Made by a program: the position numbers and the translations under genes. Under the pieces are notes generated by a model. The model had not been told where the DNA came from. It saw only the letters and a list, made by a program, of their open reading frames with translations, and searched no databases. A stretch of 64,000 bases of DNA from Solibacter sp039934035 (GTDB taxonomy: Bacteria; Acidobacteriota; Terriglobia; Bryobacterales; Bryobacteraceae): NCBI GenBank assembly GCA_039934035.1, contig JBDTMZ010000022.1:1-64000 (forward strand). The letters run 5' to 3'. The first letter of the stretch is position 1, and every line of letters begins with the position of its first letter. Positions 49,328 through 58,409 of this stretch are shown one piece after another.

Positions 49328-51304
49328 CTACACCGTGCCGCCGCGGAGCAGGGAAGCGGCGCTGGGCGGGGCGGCGCCTCTTAGTTTGACCGCATCGGAA
49401 GCTTCCGGAATGGCGTCCCCTTCGCCGGGCGCCAGAAACAGGTTCGAATCGAGACCGTGCTGGCGCGTGTAGAGGTCGTAGTAACGACCGCTGAGCGCGT
49501 AGAGCGAGTCGTGCGTGCCGCGCTCCACGATGCGGCCCGCTTCCACCACCAGGATTTGCTCGGCGCGCCGTATGGTGGAGAGCCGGTGGGCGATGACGAA
49601 GGTCGTGCGGCCTTTCATCAGGTACGAGAGGCCTTCCTGAATCGCCGCCTCGGATTCCGAATCGAGACTGCTGGTGGCTTCATCAAGGATAAGGATGCGC
49701 GGATCGGCCAGAATGGCGCGCGCGATGGACACGCGCTGCCGCTGGCCGCCGGAGAGTTTGACGCCGCGCTCGCCGACGATGGTGTCGTAGCGCTGCTCGA
49801 ACTTTTCGGCGAACTCATCGACGCGCGCCGTCCGGCAGGCTCGCAGGATCTCCTCCTCGCTGGCACCCGGTCTGGCGAAGGCGATGTTCTCCTGGATGGT
49901 GCCGTCGAACAGGAAGGTGTCCTGTAGCACCACGCCGAGCTGCGACCGGTAGGCGTCCAGGCGCACACCGGAGAGATCGTGGGAATCTACCAGCACGCGT
50001 CCCGAGGTGGGCTCGTGGAAGGCGGCGATCAGGCTGATGATCGTGCTCTTGCCGGAGCCCGACGGGCCTACCAGCGCGGTGACCGTCCCTGGCGTGGATT
50101 CAAAACTGACCTCATGCAGCACCGCTTTGCCGGCGTCGTATTCGAAATTCACATTTTCGAAAACGACGAAGCCCTCGATGGGTCCGATCCGGTAGGCGCG
50201 CCGGGCATCCGCATCCTCGGGGCGTTCGTTGAGAACTTCCTGGGTGCGATCGAGTCCGGCGAGCGCTTCGGTCAACTGGGTGCCGATGCTGACCATCTGG
50301 AGCATGGGGGCGACCAGGAACGCGAGGTACCCGACGAAGGCGAACCAGCCGCCCAGCGTCAGGGTAGGCTGGGGCGCCAGAATCTGGCGCGCGCCGATGT
50401 ACATGACTGTGCCGCCCACAATTCCCATCAGCATGGTGGCGGAGAGCGTCATGAGCGAGATGGCGGTGAGCGAGCGCATCACGTTGTCGAGCAGGCGCTG
50501 CACGCCGGCAGCAAAGACACGGGCTTCGCCGGCCTCGGCATGATAGCCCTTGACGACGCGCACTCCGGCCAGCGACTCGGTCAGGCGGCCGGTGACATCC
50601 GCGTTGATTTTGCCGCGCTCGCGGAAGATCGGGCGGATTTTGCCGAAGGCTTTGCCCAAGCCGAGCGCGAACACCACGATGAACAGCAGCGCGATGCCGG
50701 TTAGCGTGGCGCTGATCTTCAGCAGGATAATGAGCGAGAGCAGCGCCGTCAGAATGCCGCCGATGAAATCCACCAGGCCGGTGCCGATCAGGTTGCGGAC
50801 GCCCTCCACGTCGCTCATGATGCGCGAAACCAGCGCGCCGGATTTGTTGGCGTCGTAGTAGGCCACGGGAAGACGGCCCACGTGCTCCTGCACTCGCCGC
50901 CGCAAATCGGCAATCAGGCGCTGTCCCTCTTTGGAAAGCAGTTGGGTGAGCGAGAACGAGGTGATGCCCTGAATGATGGTGGCGGCGAAGACCGCGCCCA
51001 CCAGGGGATTCAGCAGGTGAGTTTGCCCCCCGTTGATGACATTGTCGACCAGGAATTTGGGCGCGCCCGGCAGCACCAGGCTACATAAACGCCCGATAAG
51101 CATGAGGAGGAAGCCGAGCGCCAGTTTCCCGCGCCGCGGCCGCACCAGTTCTTTCAGAAGAGGCAGCGAGCCTTTGAGGTGGCTGCTGGCAGGCTTTTTG
51201 GGTTTGACAGGTGACAAAATACGCCTTTTCGAACTAGTGTACGCTTTGTTGGACTCCCCGAACGGGCTCCCCGTCGCAGGCGGATTACCCTGCCATTCGG
51301 CCAA
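49328..51304 (-). CDS. ABC exporter, fused membrane and ATPase domains (MsbA/LmrA type)
   Basis: A 658-residue half-transporter. Residues about 45-350 hold a six-span ABC membrane domain. The ATPase follows with Walker A GPSGSGKST, Q-loop, signature LSGGQRQR and Walker B ILILDEATSSLD, and a downstream H-loop (IAHRLS). It exports a lipid, drug or peptide; the substrate is unknown. The TTG start at 51304 is uncertain; a GTG at VKPKKPASS is another option. Its start lies 3 bases after the stop of the HAD gene, so the two share a transcript. Confidence 0.93.
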   Translation of the reverse strand: MAEWQGNPPATGSPFGESNKAYTSSKRRILSPVKPKKPASSHLKGSLPLLKELVRPRRGKLALGFLLMLIGRLCSLVLPGAPKFLVDNVINGGQTHLLNPLVGAVFAATIIQGITSFSLTQLLSKEGQRLIADLRRRVQEHVGRLPVAYYDANKSGALVSRIMSDVEGVRNLIGTGLVDFIGGILTALLSLIILLKISATLTGIALLFIVVFALGLGKAFGKIRPIFRERGKINADVTGRLTESLAGVRVVKGYHAEAGEARVFAAGVQRLLDNVMRSLTAISLMTLSATMLMGIVGGTVMYIGARQILAPQPTLTLGGWFAFVGYLAFLVAPMLQMVSIGTQLTEALAGLDRTQEVLNERPEDADARRAYRIGPIEGFVVFENVNFEYDAGKAVLHEVSFESTPGTVTALVGPSGSGKSTIISLIAAFHEPTSGRVLVDSHDLSGVRLDAYRSQLGVVLQDTFLFDGTIQENIAFARPGASEEEILRACRTARVDEFAEKFEQRYDTIVGERGVKLSGGQRQRVSIARAILADPRILILDEATSSLDSESEAAIQEGLSYLMKGRTTFVIAHRLSTIRRAEQILVVEAGRIVERGTHDSLYALSGRYYDLYTRQHGLDSNLFLAPGEGDAIPEASDAVKLRGAAPPSAASLLRGGTV

Positions 51305-51306
51305 CG

Positions 51307-51918
51307 TCAGGGCAGTCCCAGACGATCGCGAATCAGGCCCGCCACTTCGCTGGGATGGCGGACCGGGAGCACCTCGAACCCGGCGGCGCGTGCGCTGGCG
51401 ATGCCGGCGGCGGAATCTTCCAGTACCAGGGCGCGCTCCACGCCCAGACGGGAACCGGCCAGGAGGTAGGGCTCCGGGGCGGGCTTATGGCGCGTGACAT
51501 CGCTGCCGCCGACGATGGTTTGGAAGTGCTGGCGAATGCCGCCCGCCACCAGCAGGGGCTCGATCTCCGACGCGGAACTGGAACTGACGACGGCCAGTTT
51601 GTAGTCGCGCTCCAGGCTGGGGAGCAGCGTCTTCAGTTCGCTATCGAAAGGGGGATCCGCAACGCGCTGCTGAAACAAACGCCTTTTGGCCGGGTAGAGC
51701 GCCCACAGGGTGTCGAAATCGAGGGGCGGCGTGGCATTACGCGCCAGGGTGCGCAGCACGTCGCGATCGTCGATGCCGATGGCATTCTCCCGGTAGTATT
51801 CCCAGCTCAGGGTAATGCCCGCGGGGGCGAGAATTTCCGCCCAGCAGGCGCAGTGAATGGGCTCGGTGTCGAGCAGCACTCCGTCGAAATCGAAAAAGAT
51901 GGCTTGAAACAAGGACAT
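51307..51918 (-). CDS. HAD-family phosphatase, beta-phosphoglucomutase-like
   Basis: A 203-residue HAD hydrolase. Motif I is IFFDFDGVLLDTEP with the Asp nucleophile, motif II is VVSSSSAS, the Lys of motif III is in HKPAPEPYL, and motif IV is LVLEDSAAGIASARAAG. The cap type and DFDGVLLDTEP suggest sugar phosphatases or phosphoglucomutases (YcjU/PgmB class). ATG at 51918 starts just before the motif I strand. The ABC exporter gene begins 3 bases downstream on the same strand. Confidence 0.9.
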   Translation of the reverse strand: MSLFQAIFFDFDGVLLDTEPIHCACWAEILAPAGITLSWEYYRENAIGIDDRDVLRTLARNATPPLDFDTLWALYPAKRRLFQQRVADPPFDSELKTLLPSLERDYKLAVVSSSSASEIEPLLVAGGIRQHFQTIVGGSDVTRHKPAPEPYLLAGSRLGVERALVLEDSAAGIASARAAGFEVLPVRHPSEVAGLIRDRLGLP

Positions 51919-51980
51919 AGAGGGAAGATTCTGAGCGTAGCATGTGGTATCAAGGGAGGGACGACCGGAATTCAAGACTT

Positions 51981-52226
51981 ATGGATAACGCAGAAGAGCT
52001 AAGAGCCGAAATAGAGCGCTTGCGCGCCGAGAACGAAACTTTGAAGAAGCCGGCAAGGGGCCAGCTTTCCTTGAAAGTGAGCGAGAAGGGGGCGCTGTCG
52101 GTCTACGGAATGGGGCGCTTTCCCGTGACCCTCTATCGCGAGCAGTGGGAAAAACTGCTATCGATGTCGGAGCAGATCAAAGAATTTATCGCTCAGAACG
52201 ACGAGGCCCTCAAGAAGAAGGAATAG
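51981..52226 (+). CDS. Small coiled-coil protein of unknown function
   Basis: An 81-residue protein beginning MDNAEELRAEIERLRAENE, a clear coiled-coil heptad pattern, then a short beta strand (LSLKVSEKGALSVYGMGRF) and a second helix (WEKLLSMSEQIKEFIAQ). No motif for enzyme activity. Its stop lies 2 bases before the SDR start, and a purine-rich GAAGGAA within its end serves that gene, so they are coupled. Confidence 0.7.
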   Translation: MDNAEELRAEIERLRAENETLKKPARGQLSLKVSEKGALSVYGMGRFPVTLYREQWEKLLSMSEQIKEFIAQNDEALKKKE

Positions 52227-52228
52227 CC

Positions 52229-53014
52229 GTGGGCAAAGGTGCGGCCCTGATCACCGGAGCTTCGAGCGGGATCGGCGCCGAACTGGCCCGGCTGTGTGCC
52301 AAGGACGGGCATCCGGTGATCCTGGTCGCCCGGCGCAGCGACCGGCTCACCGGTCTGGCGGAGAACCTTGCCCGCGAATATGGCGTGCCGGCGCGCGGGA
52401 TCGCGGCAGATCTGGCGGACCCCGCGGCGTGCGAAGACGTGTACCGCCAGACCCTCGATGACTCCGTCGAAATCCTGATCAACAACGCCGGGTTCGGGGT
52501 GCGTGGATTGTTCACGGAGACGGATTGGGACGCGGAAACGCGTCTGATGCAGTTGAACATGGCGGCCGTGGCGCACTTGACGAAACGGGTTGCCGCCACC
52601 ATGGTGCGCCGGGGTTCCGGGCGCATTCTAAATGTCGCTTCGACTGCGGCATTTGTACCCGGTCCGTTGATGGCGATGTACTACGCCAGCAAGGCGTTCG
52701 TGGTGTCGTTCTCGCACGCCGTGGCCAATGAACTGCACGGTACCGGGGTCAGCGTCACGGTATTATGTCCGGGGCCCACCCGTACGGAGTTCGACCGGGT
52801 GGCGGGGATGACGGACACGCCGCTGTTTCAGGGGCCGGCCATGACGGCGGAAGCGGTGGCGCTGGAAGGGTATACGGCCATGATGGCGGGCAAGGTGGAA
52901 GTCATCGCCGGCGCCCGCAACCGCTGGACGATGCTGTTTGCCAGGTTGGTTCCCCGTACTATGCTCGCGAGGGCCTCCCGCCGGTTGAATTCCAGCGTCC
53001 AGAGCGTACAATAA
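52229..53014 (+). CDS. Short-chain dehydrogenase/reductase
   Basis: A 261-residue classical SDR with TGASSGIG (residues 9-16) for NAD(P), NNAGFG, the catalytic Ser in NVASTAA and YYASK with the Tyr-Lys pair. The C-terminus carries GPTRTEFDRV. Start is GTG at 52229, with GAAGGAA upstream inside the previous gene. Substrate unknown; SDRs of this type act on keto groups of lipids, sugars or polyketides. A small membrane protein follows at 53035. Confidence 0.92.
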   Translation: MGKGAALITGASSGIGAELARLCAKDGHPVILVARRSDRLTGLAENLAREYGVPARGIAADLADPAACEDVYRQTLDDSVEILINNAGFGVRGLFTETDWDAETRLMQLNMAAVAHLTKRVAATMVRRGSGRILNVASTAAFVPGPLMAMYYASKAFVVSFSHAVANELHGTGVSVTVLCPGPTRTEFDRVAGMTDTPLFQGPAMTAEAVALEGYTAMMAGKVEVIAGARNRWTMLFARLVPRTMLARASRRLNSSVQSVQ

Positions 53015-53034
53015 GGTCCAGGGCTTCGAATCAC

Positions 53035-53445
53035 GTGACGGAAGTCAACCTCAAGCAACGGGGCAGGCGGCGCCACAAACGCCCGGTCAACGGCCGGTGG
53101 CCGCTGATCGCGATTTGCCTGTTCGCGGTCGCGCTGCTGGCGGCCGGGATGTCGGCCTACCGTACCCAAAAGACCGCGGCGAATCTCCCGGGCCCGCCGG
53201 CAGAAATCCTGGCGGGCCGGCAGATTATTCGCCAGAACATCAGAAATGAATTCCAAAGTTCCTTCTCCCCCGCCGAAGAGACCGTGCTGGAGCATCTGCC
53301 GGAAGATAAGGTCCGCGTCTCCGGCTGGGTGGACGTGATGCTGCCGGACGGCCTGTCCGACCGCCAGAATTTCTCGGTGGTCATCTTCCGGAATGTCGCG
53401 GGCGATTGGGTGGGCGAGAAAGTCACCATCCTGCCGCAGATGTAG
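53035..53445 (+). CDS. Small membrane-anchored protein of unknown function
   Basis: A GTG start at 53035 gives 136 residues: a basic N-terminus (KQRGRRRHKRPVNG), one transmembrane span (PLIAICLFAVALLAAGMSA), and a soluble region with repeated helices and strands (ILAGRQIIRQNIRNEFQSSF, VRVSGWVDVMLPDG, FSVVIFRNVAGDWVGEKVTILP). No family is recognised. The next gene (broken hydrolase) begins 1 base after its stop. Confidence 0.65.
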   Translation: MTEVNLKQRGRRRHKRPVNGRWPLIAICLFAVALLAAGMSAYRTQKTAANLPGPPAEILAGRQIIRQNIRNEFQSSFSPAEETVLEHLPEDKVRVSGWVDVMLPDGLSDRQNFSVVIFRNVAGDWVGEKVTILPQM

Positions 53446-53446
53446 C

Positions 53447-54017
53447 ATGGCGCAGACGGCTTCCGAACAAAGCTACTTTTCCGAAAGCGTGCGCGGCGTT
53501 TTGCACGTGCCGGAGAAGCCTAACGGCGATGCCCTGGCGTTGACTCATGGCGCGGGCTCCAACTGCAATGCGCCAATGCTGGTGAGTCTGGCTCGTGCCT
53601 TCTGCGAGGCGGGCATGATCGTGCTTCGGTACGATTTGCCGTTTCGGGTGGCGCGCCCCTCGGGTCCGCCGTTTCCGGCGATGGCGGCGCGCCGGCGGCC
53701 ACTCCTACGGGGGCAGGCAGACCGCCATGCTGGCGGCGGAGCAAACCGGCGCGGCCGACGGACTGCTGCTGCTTTCGTATCCGCTGCACCCGCCGAAGAA
53801 GCCGGAGCAGTTGCGCACCGCATATTTTCCGCAATGGCAGACTCCGGCGCTGTTCGTGCACGGCACGCGCGACCCGTTCGGCAGCGTCGAGGAACTGCGG
53901 CAGGCCATGGCTGCTATTCCGGCGCGCGTTGAACTCATGCCGGTGGAAGGCGCCGGGCACGACCTGCGCCAGGCGGTGCGCATGGGCGAAGCCATTTTGG
54001 GCCGCATGCTATTCTGA
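53447..54017 (+). pseudogene. Broken alpha/beta hydrolase (KANL3/Tex30-like)
   Basis: The first part encodes an alpha/beta hydrolase N-half: VRGVLHVPEKPNGDALALTHGAGSN, then MIVLRYDLPFRVARPSGPPFP. After about base 53680 that frame turns into Arg-rich noise. The second half is in another frame: GGHSYGGRQTAMLAAEQTG with the nucleophile Ser, LLLLSYPLHPPKKPEQLRT, ALFVHGTRDPFGS with the Asp, and GAGHDLRQAV with the His. Compared with family members, about 30 residues between PPFP and GGHSYGG are missing, with a frame change. All three catalytic residues survive but are split across frames. Confidence 0.75.
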
Positions 54018-54039
54018 GAATCACACCTGAAGGGATCTC

Positions 54040-56205
54040 ATGCGCGAATACCGCTATACGACTCCCCACGGCATCCAGGTCACGCGATTCTCTTCCAAAG
54101 TGAACTTCCGGAAGGGTTTGCACCATCTCCTGCACGACTTGGACCGGCACCGTGGGATCTATCTTTCATCTGGATACGAGTATCCCGGAAGATATTCGCG
54201 CTGGGATGTGGCCTCCACCTGCCCGCCTCTGGAAATCATCTCCTACGACCGCCGGGTGGAATTCCGCCCGTTGAACGAACGCGGCACCGTGATTCTGAAG
54301 ATGTTTCACGGCCTGCTGGCCGGACATCCGCATTGGGAGGAATTTGGTTTCGAAGGCGAGATCCTTGCCGGACGGTTGAAGCCGCTGCCCGCCTTGTTTC
54401 CCGAGGAGGAGCGCAGCAAGCAGCCTTCGGCCTTCTCCATTCTGCGCACGCTGACGGAAGAGTTCAAGGGCGAGGAGAACTCGCGCCTGGCCCTGGTGGG
54501 CGCCTTCGGCTACGATTTTCTGTTCCAGTTCGAACCCATCGAAAAGAAACTGCCGCGCGCCGGGCACAAAGACCTGCACTTGTTTCTGTGCGACGACATC
54601 TGGCTGATGGATCGCAAGAAGGAACAGGTGGAGCGCTACCAGTACGAATTCGCGGGCAGCGGTATACGGACCCACGGCCTGGAGCGCGAGGGTGTCGCGA
54701 TTGCCCCGCCGGCGGCGCGGGCCAGCGGCCCCATCACCAGCGACCACACGCCAGAGGAGTACATGGCGAAGGTCGAGAAGGTGAAAGAGGGCATGAAGCG
54801 CGGCGATTACTACGAAGTGGTGCTGCGCCAGACCTTCCAGACCCCTTACTCGGGCAAGGCCAGCGATCTGTTCCGCCGCGTGCAGCAGGCGAGCCCCAGC
54901 CCCTACGAGTTTCTGGTGCAATTGGGCGACGAACAACTGGTGGGCGCATCGCCCGAAATGTTCGTGCGCGTGGAAGGACGCCGCATCGAGACCTGCCCGA
55001 TTTCGGGCACGGCGCAACGCACGGGCGACCCGCTGCGCGACGCTGCCAACATTCGGGAACTGCTGTCCAGCCCCAAGGAAGAAAGCGAACTCACGATGTG
55101 CACGGACGTGGACCGCAACGATAAGTCGCGCGTCTCGGAACCGGGCACCGTGAAGGTGATCGGCCGCCGGCTGATCGAAAGCTATGCGGGCGTGTTCCAC
55201 ACGGTGGATCACGTGGAAGGCACTCTCAAGGAAGGGTTCGACGCGCTGGACGCGTTCCTCAGCCACATGTGGGCGGTCACCGTGATCGGTGCGCCGAAGA
55301 AGGCGGCGGCGCAGACGGTGGAGGCCATGGAAGTGGATGCGCGCGGCTGGTATGGCGGCGCGGTGGGCATGCTCAGCATGAACGGCGACATCAACACCGG
55401 CATCCTGATTCGCACCACCTATCTGCGCGACGGCATCGCGCGCTATCCGGTAGGCGCGACGCTGCTTTACGATTCGGTGCCCTTCATGGAAGAACGCGAG
55501 ACGCGCCTGAAGGCGACCGGGTTCTTCCGGACGCTGGGCGAAGCGGTAACGCCCGAGGCGGGTCCGGTGCGCAAGACGCTTGCGTCCGGCGCGAAACTCC
55601 TGCTGGTCGACAACGAAGATTGCTTCATCCAGACGCTGGCCAATTACGCGCAGCAGACCGGCGCCGAGGTGGTCACCTATCGCGCCGGCTTCCCCATGGA
55701 ACTGATCGAAACGGTGGCGCCGAACATGATCCTGATCTCACCGGGACCGGGGCGTCCCAAGGATTTCGGCGTGCCGGATGTCGTCAAAGCCGCGGTCCGT
55801 TTGGGCGTGCCGGTGTTCGGAGTGTGTCTGGGATTGCAGGGCATCGTGGAAGCGTTCGGCGGCGAACTGGACGTGCTGGATTACCCGATGCACGGCAAGC
55901 CGTCGCTGGTGAAGAATACCGGGAAGGGCGTCTTCGAGGGCCTGCCCGCGGAGTTCGAAGTGGGCCGTTACCACTCGCTCCACGCCCGCCGTTCGGCGCT
56001 GCCGGAGTGCCTGGAGATCACGGCGGAAACCGAAGATGGCGTGATCATGGGCGTGCGCCACAAGGAACTGCCGGTGGAAGCGGTGCAGTTTCATCCGGAG
56101 TCGATTCTCACGGCCGAAGGCGATCACGGCCTGAAGTTGATGGAGAACGCAATGCGGCTGGCGAGGCAGGGTTCGGCCGCGCAGGTTGCCCACGTTGAAC
56201 GCTGA
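54040..56205 (+). CDS. trpEG: Anthranilate synthase, fused TrpE-TrpG
   Basis: A 721-residue fusion. The TrpE part (about 1-505) includes GDYYEVVLRQTFQTP, SGTAQRTGDPLRDAANIRELLSS (in two parts), TDVDRNDKSRV, YAGVFHTVDHVEG, and the catalytic AVTVIGAPKKAAAQTVE. The TrpG part (about 515-721) has SPGPGRPKDFG, the glutaminase Cys in GVCLGLQG, and the His-Glu end VQFHPESI. The enzyme makes anthranilate from chorismate and glutamine in tryptophan synthesis. Fused TrpEG is known in some bacteria and eukaryotes. No other trp gene is in the window. Confidence 0.93.
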   Translation: MREYRYTTPHGIQVTRFSSKVNFRKGLHHLLHDLDRHRGIYLSSGYEYPGRYSRWDVASTCPPLEIISYDRRVEFRPLNERGTVILKMFHGLLAGHPHWEEFGFEGEILAGRLKPLPALFPEEERSKQPSAFSILRTLTEEFKGEENSRLALVGAFGYDFLFQFEPIEKKLPRAGHKDLHLFLCDDIWLMDRKKEQVERYQYEFAGSGIRTHGLEREGVAIAPPAARASGPITSDHTPEEYMAKVEKVKEGMKRGDYYEVVLRQTFQTPYSGKASDLFRRVQQASPSPYEFLVQLGDEQLVGASPEMFVRVEGRRIETCPISGTAQRTGDPLRDAANIRELLSSPKEESELTMCTDVDRNDKSRVSEPGTVKVIGRRLIESYAGVFHTVDHVEGTLKEGFDALDAFLSHMWAVTVIGAPKKAAAQTVEAMEVDARGWYGGAVGMLSMNGDINTGILIRTTYLRDGIARYPVGATLLYDSVPFMEERETRLKATGFFRTLGEAVTPEAGPVRKTLASGAKLLLVDNEDCFIQTLANYAQQTGAEVVTYRAGFPMELIETVAPNMILISPGPGRPKDFGVPDVVKAAVRLGVPVFGVCLGLQGIVEAFGGELDVLDYPMHGKPSLVKNTGKGVFEGLPAEFEVGRYHSLHARRSALPECLEITAETEDGVIMGVRHKELPVEAVQFHPESILTAEGDHGLKLMENAMRLARQGSAAQVAHVER

Positions 56206-57787
56206 CCCATCCGCGGACGGGCATTCGGGGAGTGCGTCGTGGCGCCTGTGCGCCTGGCTGAGCGCGGCGCTGGTTTTGCTGGCGGCGCTGCGCATCGTTT
56301 CGACCTACACCGCGTTGAGCCACACGATGGACGAGCCGATTCACCTCGGCGCGGGCATGGAGTGGCTGGATCACGGGACCATCACCGGCGATGCCTCGCA
56401 CCCGACGATGCCGCGCGCCATGGGCGCACTGGGTCCGTGGCTGGCGGGCGAGCACTGGCGGCCCACCGGAAATACTACGCTGGACGGGATGGCGGTGCTC
56501 GGAACCGGCGCCCATTACGACCGCATGCTGGCGCTGGCGCGCCTGGGAATGCTCCCGTTTTTTCTGATTGCAGGCGCGGCGGTTTTCCTGTGGGGCGTAC
56601 GCAGCGGCGGCCCCACGGCCGGACTGATGGCCGCGTTTTTGTTCACTACGCTGCCGCCGGTGCTGGCGCATGCCGGCCTGGTGACTACCGACATGGCGGC
56701 GACCGCGTTTACGGCGGCGGGCGCCTACGCAGGCATCGTGTGGGCGGGCCGGCCCGATTGGCGGCGCACGCTCACTTTGGGGCTGGTCGTAGGGCTGGGG
56801 ATGATTGCCAAATACTCGCTGCTGGTGTTTCTTCCTGCCGTGTGGGCTGCCATGTATCTGGCGAATTGGCGGAGTTGGCGCGCCGTCGCGGACGATGTCC
56901 GCGGGCATTGGCGGCAGGCCGCGGTGGCGGCGGCAATCGCCTGCCTGGTGATCTGGGCGGGCTTTCGCTTTTCGTACGGCCCGGTGCATTTTGCCGATTG
57001 GCGCGTCCCCGCGCCGCGCTTCTTCGACGGGATCAACGACGTGCGCGTACACAATCGCGATGGCCACAATTCGTACATTCTGGGCGAGCGGCATCAGGTC
57101 GGCGTATGGTATTTCTTTCCGGTCACGTTAGGCGTGAAGACTCCGCTGGCGATGCTGCTGCTGACGGGCATGGTGTTGTGGGCAGCGGTGCGCCGCAAGG
57201 TGAAGGTGGGCGCCCCGCTCGCCTACTGTGCGGTGATTCTGGCGATCGCCATGAGCAGCCGGATCAACATTGGTGTGCGGCACGTGCTGCCGCTCTACGC
57301 GGGGCTGTCGGTGGCGGCCGGCGCCGGTGTGGCGCACTGGTTGCGTGAGGGCGGGCGATGGCGATCCGCTGCCATCTTCGGGCTGCTCGGCTGGCAAGTG
57401 ATTTCCGGCGCGGCGGCGCATCCTGATTCCCTCTCGTACACCAACGAACTGACGCGCGGCCGGCCGGAAAATTTCGTGGCGGAGAGCGATCTCGATTGGG
57501 GCCAGGACATGCACCGCGTGGGCGATTTCCTGTGGCGGGCGGGCGCCCGTGAGGTCAGTTTCACGCCCTACAACGTGACCTATCTGGAAGGCGGGCATCG
57601 TTTTCCGAAGACGACGTACAGCAACTGGTATCACGCGGAGCCGGGGTGGAACGTGGTGAGTCTCGGCGGCTGGAAAGTGTTCAATCATCCCGGCTGGATC
57701 GGCAATCGTCAGCCCCAGTTTCGCATCGGACGAACCCACTGGGCGTGGTATTTTAAGCCGGGTGAGGAGCCGGCGGTAGGCAAATGA
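56186..57787 (+). CDS. Polytopic membrane glycosyltransferase-like protein (GT39/ArnT-like)
   Basis: A 533-residue protein with about ten membrane spans. It starts with a DE-containing first loop after the first span (ALSHTMDEPIHLGAGMEWLDHG), a signature of dolichyl/undecaprenyl-phosphate-sugar transferases, and has a later GINDVRVHNRDGHNSYILGERH loop. It ends with a soluble tail (VAESDLDWGQDMHRVGDFL). It may transfer a sugar from a lipid carrier to a protein or glycan; the acceptor is unknown. It overlaps trpEG by 20 bases and the cyclophilin start by 4 bases. Confidence 0.75.
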   Translation: MPTLNADPSADGHSGSASWRLCAWLSAALVLLAALRIVSTYTALSHTMDEPIHLGAGMEWLDHGTITGDASHPTMPRAMGALGPWLAGEHWRPTGNTTLDGMAVLGTGAHYDRMLALARLGMLPFFLIAGAAVFLWGVRSGGPTAGLMAAFLFTTLPPVLAHAGLVTTDMAATAFTAAGAYAGIVWAGRPDWRRTLTLGLVVGLGMIAKYSLLVFLPAVWAAMYLANWRSWRAVADDVRGHWRQAAVAAAIACLVIWAGFRFSYGPVHFADWRVPAPRFFDGINDVRVHNRDGHNSYILGERHQVGVWYFFPVTLGVKTPLAMLLLTGMVLWAAVRRKVKVGAPLAYCAVILAIAMSSRINIGVRHVLPLYAGLSVAAGAGVAHWLREGGRWRSAAIFGLLGWQVISGAAAHPDSLSYTNELTRGRPENFVAESDLDWGQDMHRVGDFLWRAGAREVSFTPYNVTYLEGGHRFPKTTYSNWYHAEPGWNVVSLGGWKVFNHPGWIGNRQPQFRIGRTHWAWYFKPGEEPAVGK

Positions 57788-58353
57788 AGATCCTGTTGAC
57801 GTTCCTGTTGGCCTGCGCGGCGGCGTCTGCGCAACGCGGCAAAGTGACGGTGGTCATCGAGACGTCCCTGGGGACCATCGAGGCGGAAATGGCAGCCGAT
57901 GCCGCGCCGTTGACGGCGGCCAACTTCCTGCGTCACGTGGACGCCGGGCACTACCGGAACGGGATGTTTCATCGCACCGTGCGCCCGAATAATCAGCCCA
58001 ATAACGCCGTGAAGATCGAGGTGATTCAAGGTGGCCCCGCCCCGGAAGCGGCGAAGTTCCCGCCGGTTCCCCTGGAGCGCACGTCCCTGAGCGGAATCTT
58101 GCACCGCGACGGCGTGCTCAGCATGGCGCGCGGCGGACCGGACACGGCGACCTCCGATTTCTTCATCTGCATCGGAGATCAGCCGTCGCTCGATTTCGGC
58201 GGCAAGCGCAATGCGGACGGGCAGGGCTTTGCGGCGTTCGGCCGCGTCACCAAAGGGATGGACGTGGTGCGCAAAATTCAGACGGCTCCGGCGCAGGAGC
58301 AGCGCCTGACGCCTCCCGTGCGAATCTTGCGGATCGTTCGCAAAGGGGCATAA
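57784..58353 (+). CDS. Exported cyclophilin-type peptidyl-prolyl isomerase
   Basis: A 189-residue protein with a signal peptide (MKILLTFLLACAAASAQRG) and the cyclophilin fold: VIETSLGTIEAEMAADAAPLTAANFLRHVDAGHY (in two parts), GMFHRTVRPNN with the catalytic Arg region, GVLSMARGGPDTATSDFFICIGDQPSLDFGGKRN, and GFAAFGRVTKGMDVV. Exported cyclophilins assist folding in the periplasm. Its last 36 bases are duplicated at 60154-60189, where the same sequence lies outside any gene. Confidence 0.92.
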   Translation: MKILLTFLLACAAASAQRGKVTVVIETSLGTIEAEMAADAAPLTAANFLRHVDAGHYRNGMFHRTVRPNNQPNNAVKIEVIQGGPAPEAAKFPPVPLERTSLSGILHRDGVLSMARGGPDTATSDFFICIGDQPSLDFGGKRNADGQGFAAFGRVTKGMDVVRKIQTAPAQEQRLTPPVRILRIVRKGA

Positions 58354-58362
58354 CCAGGCGGC
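58318..58362 (+). repeat. 45-bp direct repeat, left copy
   Basis: The 45 bases that begin GTGCGAATCTTGCGGATCG and end CAGGCGGC are identical to 60154-60198. The left copy is the last 36 bases of the cyclophilin gene and 9 bases after it. The copies bracket a gene-bearing segment of about 1.8 kb. Confidence 0.93.
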
Positions 58363-58409
58363 TCAATCCGCCTGCGCAAATTCTCCGTCACTGTCGCGAC
58401 CGATCCCAC

